From contig DDVH01000004.1 of NCBI GenBank assembly GCA_002345215.1, positions 17,044 through 81,043 on the forward strand: 64,000 nucleotides of DNA, written 5' to 3'. The DNA comes from Anaerolineales bacterium UBA2317. GTDB taxonomy: Bacteria > Chloroflexota > Anaerolineae > Anaerolineales > Villigracilaceae. This document shows, in pieces, positions 24,356 through 32,930 of this stretch (positions are counted from its first letter, which is position 1; each line of letters starts with the position of its first letter). The translations under genes were made by a program, and so were the position numbers. Below the pieces are notes generated by a model, which was given only the letters and a program-made list of their open reading frames with translations, ran no database searches and was not told the DNA's origin.

Positions 24356-26344
24356 TTAAGTTTTCAATCTCTCTGCCACAATTTCCGCCACATCTTTGAC
24401 TTGAATTCCACTGCCATCAGCATTGGAAGCACTGGTCATCATCGCCATACAAAACGGACAACCCACCGCAACAGTATCAGCACCAGTAGATTTTGCTTCT
24501 GCAAATCTAGTTTCATTAACCCTAGCTGTGCCTTGCTCTTCTTCCTTCCAAGCATGAGAGCCACCTGCACCACAACAAAATGATTTAGCTCCATTGCGCG
24601 GCATTTCAACAAAATCCACACCAGCGGATTTCAAATCGTCACGCGGCGCATCTGTGATTTTGTTATGTCGTCCTAAATAACATGGGTCATGGAAAGTGAC
24701 TTTCATATTGTCACCTTCTAAGTTCATAGAAATTTTCCCTGCACCGACGAGTTCATTAATCAATTGCGTATGATGAATCACTTGATAATTTCCGCCGAAA
24801 GCAGGATATTCATTTTTAATCGTATGTAAACAATGCGGGCAAGTTGTCACGATTCTTTTTGGTGCAACTTCATTTAGTATTTCAACATTTTGTGTTGCCA
24901 AACCAAAGAAAATATCTTCACGCCCTGCACGGCGAGCAGAATCACCTGTGCATGATTCATTTTTTCCAAGCACAGCATAATTGACTCCAGCCGTGTTCAA
25001 AATTTTTGCAAAAGCTTGTGCCGTTTTTTGTGCACGTGAATCAGTTGCAGGTGCACATCCGACCCACCATAAAATATCAGGTTCAGCATTTTGTTCAATG
25101 GTTGGCACACTCAAACCTTCTGCCCATTTCATTCTGTCACCTTGCGAAACATTCCAAGGATTTTGATTTCGCTCCATGCCTTTGAAAGCATTTTCCAATT
25201 GTTTTGGGAAACTACTTTCCATCATCGAAAGATTTCTGCGAATATCTAAAATATCGCGCATCGGTTCATTGCCAACGGGGCAAATGTCAACACACGCGCC
25301 GCAACTTGTACAAGCCCACACTGCTTCTTCCGAAATTAAATTTGTCATTGGTAAATCAATTGCGCCGCCATAATTCAAGTGATAGCGTTTGTTAATTTCC
25401 AATGCGGCAGGCGATAAAATTTTCCCAGTGTTATACGCTGGGCAAACTTCTTGGCAACGAAAACATTGGATGCACGCATAACTATCCATGATTTGTTCCC
25501 AACCCAAATCTTTCATCGTCGCCGCGCCAAATTGTTCAATCGATGTATCATCCAAATTGATATAACTCAATTGTCCAATTGATTTTCTTTCAGGCTTTAA
25601 TCCAAAATTCAACGGAGCCATAAACAAGTGAATATGTTTTGAATATGGGAAGTATGGCAGAAATGCGACAACCGCTCCAAGCGATATCCACCACGTGATA
25701 TGTTCCAACGTGATTAATTGATTCGCTTCAACCCCTGACCAGACACCTGATACGGCTGAGATAATGGGTTGCCACCCGTCAACTTGATTCTGCTTTGCTA
25801 AGTACAAAGATTCCTCAAGCATACGCATAAAGTTGTGTGTAAAAAATGTCGCTGTGACGATGGCTGAATCTCTTAAGATTCCAGTCCGTGCTTTTGGATT
25901 CAATAAAGTTGTATCACGCGTTGTTAACGTTGCAGGCTTTAAGATGTATCTTCTAAATGCAAGTGCTACCATGCCGAGCATGATGCCTACGCCGGTAATA
26001 TCTGCTAACAAACGATACACATCACCAAATAAGCCGGTGTTGTAGAAAAGCTTCCAACCCGTGAAGCCATAAATTAAATCTGATAAGTTGACCAATAAAA
26101 AGGAGAAAAAACCCCAGCCGATTAATCCATGCAAAATGCTCACGCCGAGGCGGAATCTGAATACGGGTTTGAACAAGCCGATTTTGAGAATCAGGTTTCC
26201 AAGTCTAGACCAAAGAAGCGACCAATCAATTTTTCCTTGCCCGCTGGTGATGTGAGTCGCAATCTTCATCACACCGCGATATGTCAAATATAAAGATATA
26301 AGTGTAAAAATTGTAAAGATAATTTTTTCTACAAGAGTGAGCAT
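24356..26344 (-). CDS. membrane-bound FeS reductase, HdrD/DUF224-like (ETF:menaquinone oxidoreductase type)
   Basis: 662 residues. NarI-like membrane part with about five helices (1-240), then two [4Fe-4S] motifs, CIQCFRCQEVCP (near 295) and CTSCGACVDICP (near 345), then two cysteine-rich CCG domains ending in HDPCYLGRH and FCCGAGGSHAW. This order matches the DUF224 EtfAB:menaquinone oxidoreductase described in fatty-acid-degrading anaerobes. It would pass electrons from acyl-CoA oxidation to menaquinone. No etfAB lies in the window, so the donor is inferred. Confidence 0.85.
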   Translation of the reverse strand: MLTLVEKIIFTIFTLISLYLTYRGVMKIATHITSGQGKIDWSLLWSRLGNLILKIGLFKPVFRFRLGVSILHGLIGWGFFSFLLVNLSDLIYGFTGWKLFYNTGLFGDVYRLLADITGVGIMLGMVALAFRRYILKPATLTTRDTTLLNPKARTGILRDSAIVTATFFTHNFMRMLEESLYLAKQNQVDGWQPIISAVSGVWSGVEANQLITLEHITWWISLGAVVAFLPYFPYSKHIHLFMAPLNFGLKPERKSIGQLSYINLDDTSIEQFGAATMKDLGWEQIMDSYACIQCFRCQEVCPAYNTGKILSPAALEINKRYHLNYGGAIDLPMTNLISEEAVWACTSCGACVDICPVGNEPMRDILDIRRNLSMMESSFPKQLENAFKGMERNQNPWNVSQGDRMKWAEGLSVPTIEQNAEPDILWWVGCAPATDSRAQKTAQAFAKILNTAGVNYAVLGKNESCTGDSARRAGREDIFFGLATQNVEILNEVAPKRIVTTCPHCLHTIKNEYPAFGGNYQVIHHTQLINELVGAGKISMNLEGDNMKVTFHDPCYLGRHNKITDAPRDDLKSAGVDFVEMPRNGAKSFCCGAGGSHAWKEEEQGTARVNETRFAEAKSTGADTVAVGCPFCMAMMTSASNADGSGIQVKDVAEIVAERLKT

Positions 26345-26362
26345 GAATTCTCCGACAAAAAT

Positions 26363-28021
26363 TTATTGGTCAGACGTAATCGTTCCAGAAATATCGTTGA
26401 CGTAATCTATTGCACCTGAACATGCGCCTACAAGGTGAGGCGAGACGGTTTCCCATGTGAGTGGCAAACCTGTTGTGCCTTGTGCGAGTGATATGGCTTC
26501 AGCCAAACATCCGCCGCCTGCATTGTAATTGACCAATGTGAATTTCCATAAATCTTCATAAGAAGCAACATCGCCAGGTGTTTCGCCAGTATAATTTTTG
26601 ATTACCTGACCTGCTTGCTCGCAATTGGCGGTCATGCTATGAGCAAACACACCGACAGAAAAATCTGCTTGGGTTAAATCAAATCCTAATGGACATTCTT
26701 CACAGGTTAAGTTTACACTTCCGACCAATGCACGCCGTAATTCAACTTTTAATTCTTCATCTAAATTTGTGTAACCAATTCCGCATGTTTCTGAATCCAT
26801 CACCAGCGGACAAAATTGATTGAAGAAAGAACGATTCCAAAATAAAGTTGTATCGGCACCATTTTCGGTAAGTTGACCCAAGCCGACGTCATTGCTGGCG
26901 TGAAAAATGCCAGGCCAGAATTGACTTTCGCGTGCAAATAAACTTTTCAATAAAAATGCCGGCACACTGGTTTCTTTGGCAGTGCTGAGAATCAATTCAT
27001 CAAATTGATTTTGCCATTCGGTGACAGCATCGCGTGCTTTTTCCATACCACATTGATTAACGACGTTGCCCGGTGCTAAACCATTATCAGTACATGCGCT
27101 TGCATCTACTACGCCTTGTAAAATTAAATTGGCGGCGAGGTAGGTATAGGGAATGTCACTGCTTAAGTCTTCACTTTGAGTTGGCGTGCTTATCCATTCT
27201 GGTGCGCCACCCACTGGCGGAAAAACTCCCCATGCTTCAGAACACGTCGCCGATTGACCTTGAAATTGAGAAGACAAAATATCTACATAATAATAAAGTT
27301 GGTCGGGGTCGCCTTCGTCAACAATTTGTACGCGCACTTGAGCAGTAAAAATTTCACTGCTATCACCATAACTGGAATAAGACCAAAATTCGACTGGCAC
27401 ACCTTCGGCTTCTGTTTCTGGAATGCGGAATTTGCAAACATCAGTTTCATCACATGCAAATTCTTCGCCGTTGTATGAGCCTTCTACTTTGATAATTGAT
27501 TCATTTGGCAAAGGTTCTTGACCGGTAAATACAAGCGTTGGTTTGGTTTCACAAATATTGGTAGATGTGCTGAATACGGGTTCACAATCTTCTAAAGAAA
27601 TCCACGCGCTGGCAGAAGGTAATTCCAACCCTATTTCTTTTTCTTTTACTTCACTATCAATCAGCAGAGCATAATAACCCTTACAATTTTTTACATCATT
27701 GATATTGCAAGTCGGTTGGGTCATCCACGTATCGTAAATTTTTTCCCCACAATCTCTATAGATTTCTCCGGGCAGTGGCACTTGGTCATGCTCTGAATTT
27801 ACTTTGCAGACTAATTTTTTATCTTTCCAATTTTTGAGATGCCACTCATAAGATGTATATTCTACGGCGATGATAGAAAACCGGTCGGGACCAGGGGGCT
27901 GCTTGTTTGCTGAACCTGTTGCCACGTCTAAGCCTGAGGCGGGGGCAACCGCAGAAGAAAATGCCACATTCAAAATGGCAATCCACATGAGCAGGTGATT
28001 CTTCCAGCGCAGTTTTTTCAT
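26363..28021 (-). CDS. secreted protein with lytic transglycosylase (SLT)-like domain
   Basis: 552 residues. Signal peptide (1-24, ending VAPASG). A long, cysteine-containing extracellular part follows. Near residue 365 an SLT-like core appears: KSLFARESQFWPGIF with the likely catalytic Glu, NDVGLGQLTENG, and LVNYNAGGGCLAEA. It would cleave or remodel peptidoglycan, or be a structural relative. Roughly ten cysteines suggest disulfides. The frame opens at 28072, but a 15-bp hairpin fills 28026-28063, so ATG 28021 is chosen; no SD is visible. Confidence 0.7.
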   Translation of the reverse strand: MKKLRWKNHLLMWIAILNVAFSSAVAPASGLDVATGSANKQPPGPDRFSIIAVEYTSYEWHLKNWKDKKLVCKVNSEHDQVPLPGEIYRDCGEKIYDTWMTQPTCNINDVKNCKGYYALLIDSEVKEKEIGLELPSASAWISLEDCEPVFSTSTNICETKPTLVFTGQEPLPNESIIKVEGSYNGEEFACDETDVCKFRIPETEAEGVPVEFWSYSSYGDSSEIFTAQVRVQIVDEGDPDQLYYYVDILSSQFQGQSATCSEAWGVFPPVGGAPEWISTPTQSEDLSSDIPYTYLAANLILQGVVDASACTDNGLAPGNVVNQCGMEKARDAVTEWQNQFDELILSTAKETSVPAFLLKSLFARESQFWPGIFHASNDVGLGQLTENGADTTLFWNRSFFNQFCPLVMDSETCGIGYTNLDEELKVELRRALVGSVNLTCEECPLGFDLTQADFSVGVFAHSMTANCEQAGQVIKNYTGETPGDVASYEDLWKFTLVNYNAGGGCLAEAISLAQGTTGLPLTWETVSPHLVGACSGAIDYVNDISGTITSDQ

Positions 28022-28025
28022 GAGA

Positions 28026-28063
28026 ATCAAAAGAGTCCGTATATTATAACGGACTCTTTTGAT
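28026..28063 (-). terminator. hairpin between ccmD and the SLT-like gene
   Basis: ATCAAAAGAGTCCGT (28026-28040) pairs perfectly with ACGGACTCTTTTGAT (28049-28063). It may terminate the ccm transcript, but the minus-strand tail is only TTTTGATTCTC. The loop contains TATAAT on the minus strand, so it could also be part of a promoter. Confidence 0.6.
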
Positions 28064-28092
28064 GTAGGTCACATTTTTAACGTGGCATTATG

Positions 28093-28245
28093 CTACTTTT
28101 TCTCTTCCATTTCTTCTAAAATTTCGAGTTCGCTTTTTAAATTTCGATTGCGGATGTACAGGCTGAGTACATAAATCCCCATCACTAAAAAAGCAACGAT
28201 GTAGCCTGCAACCATATAAGCGGATGTATCGGGTGTGGGTTCCAT
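28093..28245 (-). CDS. ccmD: CcmD-like small membrane protein
   Basis: 50 residues, one membrane helix (about 10-31), then a charged, Glu/Lys-rich tail predicted helical. It starts one base after the ccmC stop. Position right after ccmC, length and topology are those of CcmD/CcmD-like proteins, which hold CcmE at the CcmABC complex during haem loading. The sequence itself is poorly conserved in this family, so the call depends mostly on context. GGAGAA precedes the ATG. Confidence 0.8.
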   Translation of the reverse strand: MEPTPDTSAYMVAGYIVAFLVMGIYVLSLYIRNRNLKSELEILEEMEEKK

Positions 28246-28246
28246 T

Positions 28247-28948
28247 TTATTCTCCGAGAGTTTTGAGTTTGAGTTGTTCTACTTTTTCTTGCAAACCGCC
28301 GAGACGAACGCGATGCCAAATAAAGTCAATGAACAAAATTGTGAAGGCGATTAATGTAATGAATAAAGTATTACGCATATCAACGGTCATATCAAAACCG
28401 CCTTGTGCCTCCGCGCTGGGATTCCCAACCACGACAGGATGAATACTGCGGAATAAACGAATGACCATAAATGTAATCGGTGCAGATAAACCACCAAGCA
28501 ATGTATAGATTGCTCCGAAGCGGGCGCGTTTTTCTGGGTCTTCAATGCCTGCTCGAAGCATGAAGTAGGCAATGAAAATTAATTCAGTGACGGCGGCTGA
28601 TGTTAAGCGAACATCCCAAGTCCACCATGTGTTCCAAGCGGGGCGTGCCCAAATGGAACCGAGAACAATGGTGATTAAGAAAAACATGGCGCTGACTTCC
28701 ACTGCGGCGAGACCGAATCTATCCCAAAACATTTTTTTACTAACAAGATAAGCAACACCTGCAATTGAAGCGATAATAAAGCCGAGCAATGCCACCCAGC
28801 CCGTGCCGACGTGAAAATAAAAGACTCGTTGTACTTCACCCATCACCAATTCAGTGGGGGCGAGGACAAGTGCAAAATAAGTGGCGATTCCGATGGCGAT
28901 GATCGAGAGAATATCTAAGATGGTAAGTAAGATTGGTTTTTGTTGCAT
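28247..28948 (-). CDS. ccmC: CcmC haem exporter subunit
   Basis: 233 residues, six membrane helices. It has the tryptophan-rich haem-handling motif WNTWWTWDVRLTSAAVTELI (near 113-132) and the flanking histidines expected in CcmC (FYFHVG near 46; IHPVVVG near 178). CcmC attaches haem to CcmE on the outer face of the membrane. It is followed at once by ccmD and preceded by ccmB, all on the minus strand. Confidence 0.93.
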   Translation of the reverse strand: MQQKPILLTILDILSIIAIGIATYFALVLAPTELVMGEVQRVFYFHVGTGWVALLGFIIASIAGVAYLVSKKMFWDRFGLAAVEVSAMFFLITIVLGSIWARPAWNTWWTWDVRLTSAAVTELIFIAYFMLRAGIEDPEKRARFGAIYTLLGGLSAPITFMVIRLFRSIHPVVVGNPSAEAQGGFDMTVDMRNTLFITLIAFTILFIDFIWHRVRLGGLQEKVEQLKLKTLGE

Positions 28949-29046
28949 GAAATTTCCTTGAAGAGATATTAGTGAGTGCTAATTTATCTTAGTTGGTATA
29001 GAGTTTGCTGAGAAAAGAAGAAGCCAAATTTTAGAATTTGGAGATT

Positions 29047-29727
29047 TTACTCCTCAACAATCGCATCAAAGAACATAAAGGATACGGCAATGAAAATCAC
29101 GTCATAGACAATTAACAAGTTCAATGGCGTGATGATTTGCGGAAGACCCGCATCATTGATAATTGCTCCACTGGCTAAGACCGATGCAATCAAGACTGGA
29201 ATTGTGATGGGAAATAATAAAATCGGGAGCAAAATTTCGCGAGTGCGGGTTTGGACAGACATTGCCGAAAGTAATGTGCCGACAGAGATATATCCGATAG
29301 AGCCGAGTAACAGCACAGCAATAAATTCCCATTGAAAGATGCGCGTTTCATTATAGAAGAAGGCATACAAAGGTAAAACAATTGCCTCGACTATTAACAT
29401 GAATGCTAAATTGCTGATGGCTTTGCCAAAAAAAATTGCTGACCTATCCACTGGAGCAAGCAAGAGACCATCCATACAGCCTCTATCTTTTTCCACAGCC
29501 ATTGACCTGTTCAATCCGAGTGTGCCTGCGAAGGCAAAAGTTGTCCACAATACACCGGCGGTCACTTTTTGACGAACATCAATGTTTAAGTCTAAGGCGA
29601 AGTTGAAAATCAAAATTACCAAGACTGAAAAAGTTAACATAGCAGTCAACAATTCGCGCGAGCGGAATTCAGCGGCGAGGTCTTTGTGAATGATGGCGAA
29701 GGTTGCTTTGAGGAACGACGGTTTCAT
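29047..29727 (-). CDS. ccmB: CcmB haem exporter permease
   Basis: 226 residues, six membrane helices. The start reads AIIHKDLAAEFRSRELLTAMLTFSVLVI, and the middle ALNRSMAVEKDRGCMDGLLLAPVDRSAIFFGKA-like segment is the CcmB signature. With the CcmA ATPase it forms the transporter that drives release of holo-CcmE. The stop-start gap to ccmA is 8 bp and is filled with TATCAGT heptamers. A 98-bp gap to ccmC shows no clear promoter. Confidence 0.92.
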   Translation of the reverse strand: MKPSFLKATFAIIHKDLAAEFRSRELLTAMLTFSVLVILIFNFALDLNIDVRQKVTAGVLWTTFAFAGTLGLNRSMAVEKDRGCMDGLLLAPVDRSAIFFGKAISNLAFMLIVEAIVLPLYAFFYNETRIFQWEFIAVLLLGSIGYISVGTLLSAMSVQTRTREILLPILLFPITIPVLIASVLASGAIINDAGLPQIITPLNLLIVYDVIFIAVSFMFFDAIVEE

Positions 29728-29747
29728 ATCAGTTATCAGTTTTCAAG
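29727..29747. repeat. short heptamer array at the ccmA/ccmB junction
   Basis: TATCAGT, TATCAGT, TTTCAAG. It covers the ccmA stop and the ccmB start region. Only two exact units, so this is the weakest array in the window. Confidence 0.5.
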
Positions 29748-30434
29748 TGCTTGTTTATAAAAATCTAGTACGTTTTGATTTTTCAAATCATTTTTGTTAA
29801 TGGAAGCAGTGATAACGCCACGAGATAATACGTCAAAGCGGGTGGCTAATGCTTCGGCGCGGATAAGGTCGTGGGATGTCATCACAACTGTCTGCCCGTG
29901 TGAGGCGATTTCTTTTAGCACTTTATCCAGCATTTCAGACGCATCTTGGTCTAAGCCTGTATAGGGTTCATCAAACAAAATGACTTGTGGCTCATGCAGG
30001 ATCGCGCGACCAATTGCAAGGCGTTGACTCATGCCACGTGAAAAAGTTCGCACCAAATCTTTGCGGCGATGTTCAAGACCTACTAAATTAAGAACCTTGT
30101 TAATTTGTAATTGGTAATTCGTAATGCCATACATGCGAGCATAGAATTGCAAATTTTCTTCGGCAGTTAAATCTGGATATAACAAAGGCAAATGCGAAAC
30201 CACGCCAAGTTTTGCACGCACTTGAGCAGATTCATTGGGCAATGAATAGCCAGCAACTTTTACATTTCCAAAAGATGGTTTTGATAATGAAGCAAGGATT
30301 CGCAAAAAAGTTGTTTTGCCCGCGCCGTTTGGACCAAGCAATGCCACAAACTCTCCGGGCTGAACTTGAAAATCCAAGCCGCACAGAATTGTTTTTAATC
30401 CAAAGCGTTTGATGAGTTTGGTGACTTCAATCAT
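29736..30434 (-). CDS. ccmA: CcmA haem exporter ATPase
   Basis: 232 residues, single ABC domain: Walker A GPNGAGKTT (about 34-42), signature SRGMSQR (near 131), Walker B VILFDEPYTGLD and the H-loop MTSHD. It powers CcmBC. Residues 103-112 (GITNYQLQIN) are encoded by a four-unit TAATTGG heptamer array, in a helical region that tolerates change in ABC ATPases. The ATG itself lies at the edge of another array (30434-30454). Confidence 0.92.
   Translation of the reverse strand: MIEVTKLIKRFGLKTILCGLDFQVQPGEFVALLGPNGAGKTTFLRILASLSKPSFGNVKVAGYSLPNESAQVRAKLGVVSHLPLLYPDLTAEENLQFYARMYGITNYQLQINKVLNLVGLEHRRKDLVRTFSRGMSQRLAIGRAILHEPQVILFDEPYTGLDQDASEMLDKVLKEIASHGQTVVMTSHDLIRAEALATRFDVLSRGVITASINKNDLKNQNVLDFYKQALEN
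30101..30128 (-). repeat. heptamer array inside ccmA (4 units TAATTNG-type)
   Basis: TAATTTG, TAATTGG, TAATTCG, TAATGCC. The coding strand gives residues 103-112 of CcmA without a frameshift. Confidence 0.8.
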
Positions 30435-30454
30435 GGTAATTGGTAAATCGTAAT
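30434..30454. repeat. heptamer array upstream of ccmA (3 units TGGTAAT-type)
   Basis: TGGTAAT, TGGTAAA, TCGTAAT beginning in the ccmA start codon and running straight into the REP-like element at 30459. Confidence 0.7.
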
Positions 30455-30458
30455 TTGT

Positions 30459-30526
30459 GGTCTCGATACGGCGGCGATGGTCGAGTAGGACGAAGTCCGT
30501 ATCGAGACCCGCCGCCTACTCGACCA
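30459..30526. repeat. REP-like interlocking palindrome
   Basis: GGTCTCGATACGG (30459-30471) matches CCGTATCGAGACC (30497-30509), and TGGTCGAGTAGG (30478-30489) matches CCTACTCGACCA (30515-30526). The arms interlock rather than nest. GTCGAGTAGG/GTATCGAGAC modules are widespread REP-type sequences in several phyla. A half copy, TTTGTGGTCTCGATACG, recurs at 34025-34041. Confidence 0.8.
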
Positions 30527-30531
30527 CCGTT

Positions 30532-32301
30532 TTAACTCTTCAACTTACTCTTCAATTCATTTCTTCTCTTCTGATATGCCTCATCAGAAATTTTTCCGTC
30601 TTTGTGTAAATCATCTAAAGCGATGATGGCATCCAAAACAGATTCAGATTCAGAATCATCGTCATCTTCATTTGCAATTTTATTTTTATCTCTCAAGTAC
30701 ATCCACACGCCAGCAAAAATCAAAGCAAAACCAAATGCACCAATGCCAAGCACAACATTTTGATTTTCTAATAAGTTTGCATTTTCAGTTGTGCCTTTGG
30801 GCTTACCTGAAAGGGTAAATTCTAAATTACTTCCTTTGGTTGTTTTGCCAACAGTATAAATATGAAAGTTTGTATTTTGGAAAGATTGAATACCTTCATC
30901 TCTCAATGAAATACCTTCAGCGTTTACACCTTCAGGCAATAACAAAGTTGATTCGTTGATGTCTAAAAGTGCAGGCAATGAAAATTCAATTTCTCTCGTT
31001 CTCGGTATAGATGCAAATGCAATTAATCCATATGGCGTTTCACTGGGCGGAATCGCAAACCCATTTTCACTCGGAATAAAAATAGCACTGTCTTGCGTGG
31101 CTTCGTAACCCAATCCAGTTGCATTCGTTGGGAAAGAAATAAACGGCACCGTTTCATTTTCTAAACTAATCAGGATGGTTTTATCGCTTGAATTTGTAAA
31201 TGAATACACCGAAAAGATTTGCGCACTATCTTCACTAGCAAGGTCAAAGAAAATTTCAAGCGAGTCAATTTGCAAACTACTGAAATCATCTGTAGTTTCG
31301 TAAATAATTAAAGTTGGGATCGTCAATTCAGTTGCATCGGCTGGCACAACTGCAATTGGACTTTGATAATTCAAACCATCCAATGTAAACTGCACGATGT
31401 AAATTTGTCCCTCAACCAATTCACTTTCAAAACCATAACTGCCATTTTCATTCAAGCTTTTTGATTCATTGAAAAATTCTTGTGTGCCAGCATTTGGGTC
31501 AGCGCCATGTTGAAAACCACGCAATGTGATTTGAAAATCGGATGGTAAATCTTTTCCGCTTTGATTATCCACTTGACCTGTGACATTAAATGCTTCAATC
31601 GCTTCTTCTGTGACTTCTACTTGCTCTGTCACCTCAGGCGTAGACTCAACTTCCGCAGTTGATTCAATTGTCACCGTAGATTCTGAAGCGAATGTCAATG
31701 TGCGGATGTATTTCGCAACGGCGTAGGCTTCATCATCTGAAAAATTATTTCCAAACGAATCTTTGATTTGCTTGACTAAATCCGCATCCGAAAGCGCAGA
31801 CAAGTTTTCTAAATCATTAAACTGATTTTCACAATTCGCACAATTTTGTTCAAATAAATTTTTTCCAAGTTCAATTTGTGATTCGTTTGTGTGAAGTGTA
31901 AACGCATACGTGACCACATCCCAACGTTCTTGGTCTGTAAGGCTGACGAACGGCGGCATGAATCTATCTATGTTGCCTTGTGTAACAGTTGTGTACCATT
32001 TTGCAGGTGAGGCTTGATTTGCAATTTCAGGCAAGCCGATTGGAATCACCGAAACAGGAAGTTGTTTGCCTTGCTCACCATCACCCAAACCAGAATCACC
32101 ATGACACGGGGCACATTTTTCTTGATAAATGATTTTTCCATTTTCGATATCTGGATTATTTACTGGATATAAATTACCCAAAGTTGCGATTGGGGTTGGT
32201 TGAATTAAATTTGGCGGGGGAGTGACATCTCTAGCAAGGGTTGTGGTACAGGCAGAAATTGCAAGTGTAACGAGTGCCAATAAAATAAATTTTTGTTTCA
32301 T
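30532..32301 (-). CDS. lipoprotein cytochrome c with long extracellular region and C-terminal membrane anchor
   Basis: 589 residues. Lipoprotein signal LALVTLAISAC, a class I cytochrome c domain with CAPCH (near 60) and a distal FMPPF methionine, and a second domain whose motif is CANCE, lacking the haem His. Then a beta-rich extracellular part (about 235-490), one membrane helix (about 515-535), an acidic patch and a SHOCT-like DLHKDGKISDEAYQKRR tail. It sits inside the ccm operon and is likely a client or electron carrier. The frame opens at 32343; AAAGGA before ATG 32301 decides the start. Confidence 0.8.
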   Translation of the reverse strand: MKQKFILLALVTLAISACTTTLARDVTPPPNLIQPTPIATLGNLYPVNNPDIENGKIIYQEKCAPCHGDSGLGDGEQGKQLPVSVIPIGLPEIANQASPAKWYTTVTQGNIDRFMPPFVSLTDQERWDVVTYAFTLHTNESQIELGKNLFEQNCANCENQFNDLENLSALSDADLVKQIKDSFGNNFSDDEAYAVAKYIRTLTFASESTVTIESTAEVESTPEVTEQVEVTEEAIEAFNVTGQVDNQSGKDLPSDFQITLRGFQHGADPNAGTQEFFNESKSLNENGSYGFESELVEGQIYIVQFTLDGLNYQSPIAVVPADATELTIPTLIIYETTDDFSSLQIDSLEIFFDLASEDSAQIFSVYSFTNSSDKTILISLENETVPFISFPTNATGLGYEATQDSAIFIPSENGFAIPPSETPYGLIAFASIPRTREIEFSLPALLDINESTLLLPEGVNAEGISLRDEGIQSFQNTNFHIYTVGKTTKGSNLEFTLSGKPKGTTENANLLENQNVVLGIGAFGFALIFAGVWMYLRDKNKIANEDDDDSESESVLDAIIALDDLHKDGKISDEAYQKRRNELKSKLKS

Positions 32302-32360
32302 AAAATCCTTTAGTTGAAAAGTAAAACGTGAATTTAATTTCACGTTTCATTCTTCATTTT

Positions 32361-32837
32361 TCACGCTAGTGCTTTTCCACATGCTGGGCAAAAACTGTCT
32401 GTGGCTAAGACGGGTTTTCCGCATTGTGGGCAAAATCCAGCCGATTTGCTTTGCTTTTCTTTGCGACGTGCGGCAAGCATGGATTCAAGTTCATCATTTT
32501 TTATTTTTGATTCTGAGTTTGCCGCTGAATTTTCTTTGGAGAGCAAAGCTGAAAATTCAGTATTCATTTCGTCCAACTGACGAAGCACATCTGCGCCTTT
32601 TTGTAAAAGCGTATTTCTTTGTTCGGGATAATCTTCGGCAGGAATTTTTCCGAGCCTGAAATCAAAATCTAATTCTTGTAATGCAGTAATGACTCTATCT
32701 CGTTCTGCTTTCAATGCAGAAATTTCATGTGATTCATCCATATCCGTTTGAACAACACGTTCAGTAAACGGTGCATATAAATATATACCGACAATTACCA
32801 ATACAGCCAAAACAAGAAAGACAGAGCCTAGTTCCAT
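32361..32837 (-). CDS. CcmI-like membrane protein with C-terminal zinc ribbon
   Basis: 158 residues. One N-terminal helix (3-25), then a coiled-coil-like segment with AERDRVITALQELDFDFRLGKIPAEDYPEQR cut by the window of CcmI-type proteins (about 45-75), and at the end a double-CxxC zinc ribbon, FCPQCGKP and FCPACGKA. CcmI partners hold apocytochrome for CcmF/H; here the TPR domain of proteobacterial CcmI is replaced by a zinc ribbon. Position between ccmG and the cytochrome supports a role in cytochrome assembly. Confidence 0.75.
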   Translation of the reverse strand: MELGSVFLVLAVLVIVGIYLYAPFTERVVQTDMDESHEISALKAERDRVITALQELDFDFRLGKIPAEDYPEQRNTLLQKGADVLRQLDEMNTEFSALLSKENSAANSESKIKNDELESMLAARRKEKQSKSAGFCPQCGKPVLATDSFCPACGKALA

Positions 32838-32864
32838 TCATTACCCTTTTTGATTTTTTAATTA

Positions 32865-32924
32865 GCCACAGAGTTCACCGAGATTTTAAAAGTTTTTCTC
32901 AAAAGCCTCGGTGTTCTCTGTGGC
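32865..32924. repeat. GCCACAGAG palindromic element, copy 1
   Basis: GCCACAGAG-TT-CACCGAG (32865-32882) is complementary to 32907-32924 with two mismatches. It fills the gap between ccmG and the CcmI-like gene. The shorter relative at 52415-52449 begins with the same TTAGCCACAGAG. Confidence 0.75.
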
Positions 32925-32930
32925 ATAAAA

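Noticed and set aside
28960..28990. GAGTGCTAA near 28975, like half of a CIRCE heat-shock operator
   Set aside because: The matching TTAGCACTC half at 9-bp spacing is missing, and the neighbours are ccmC and ccmB.
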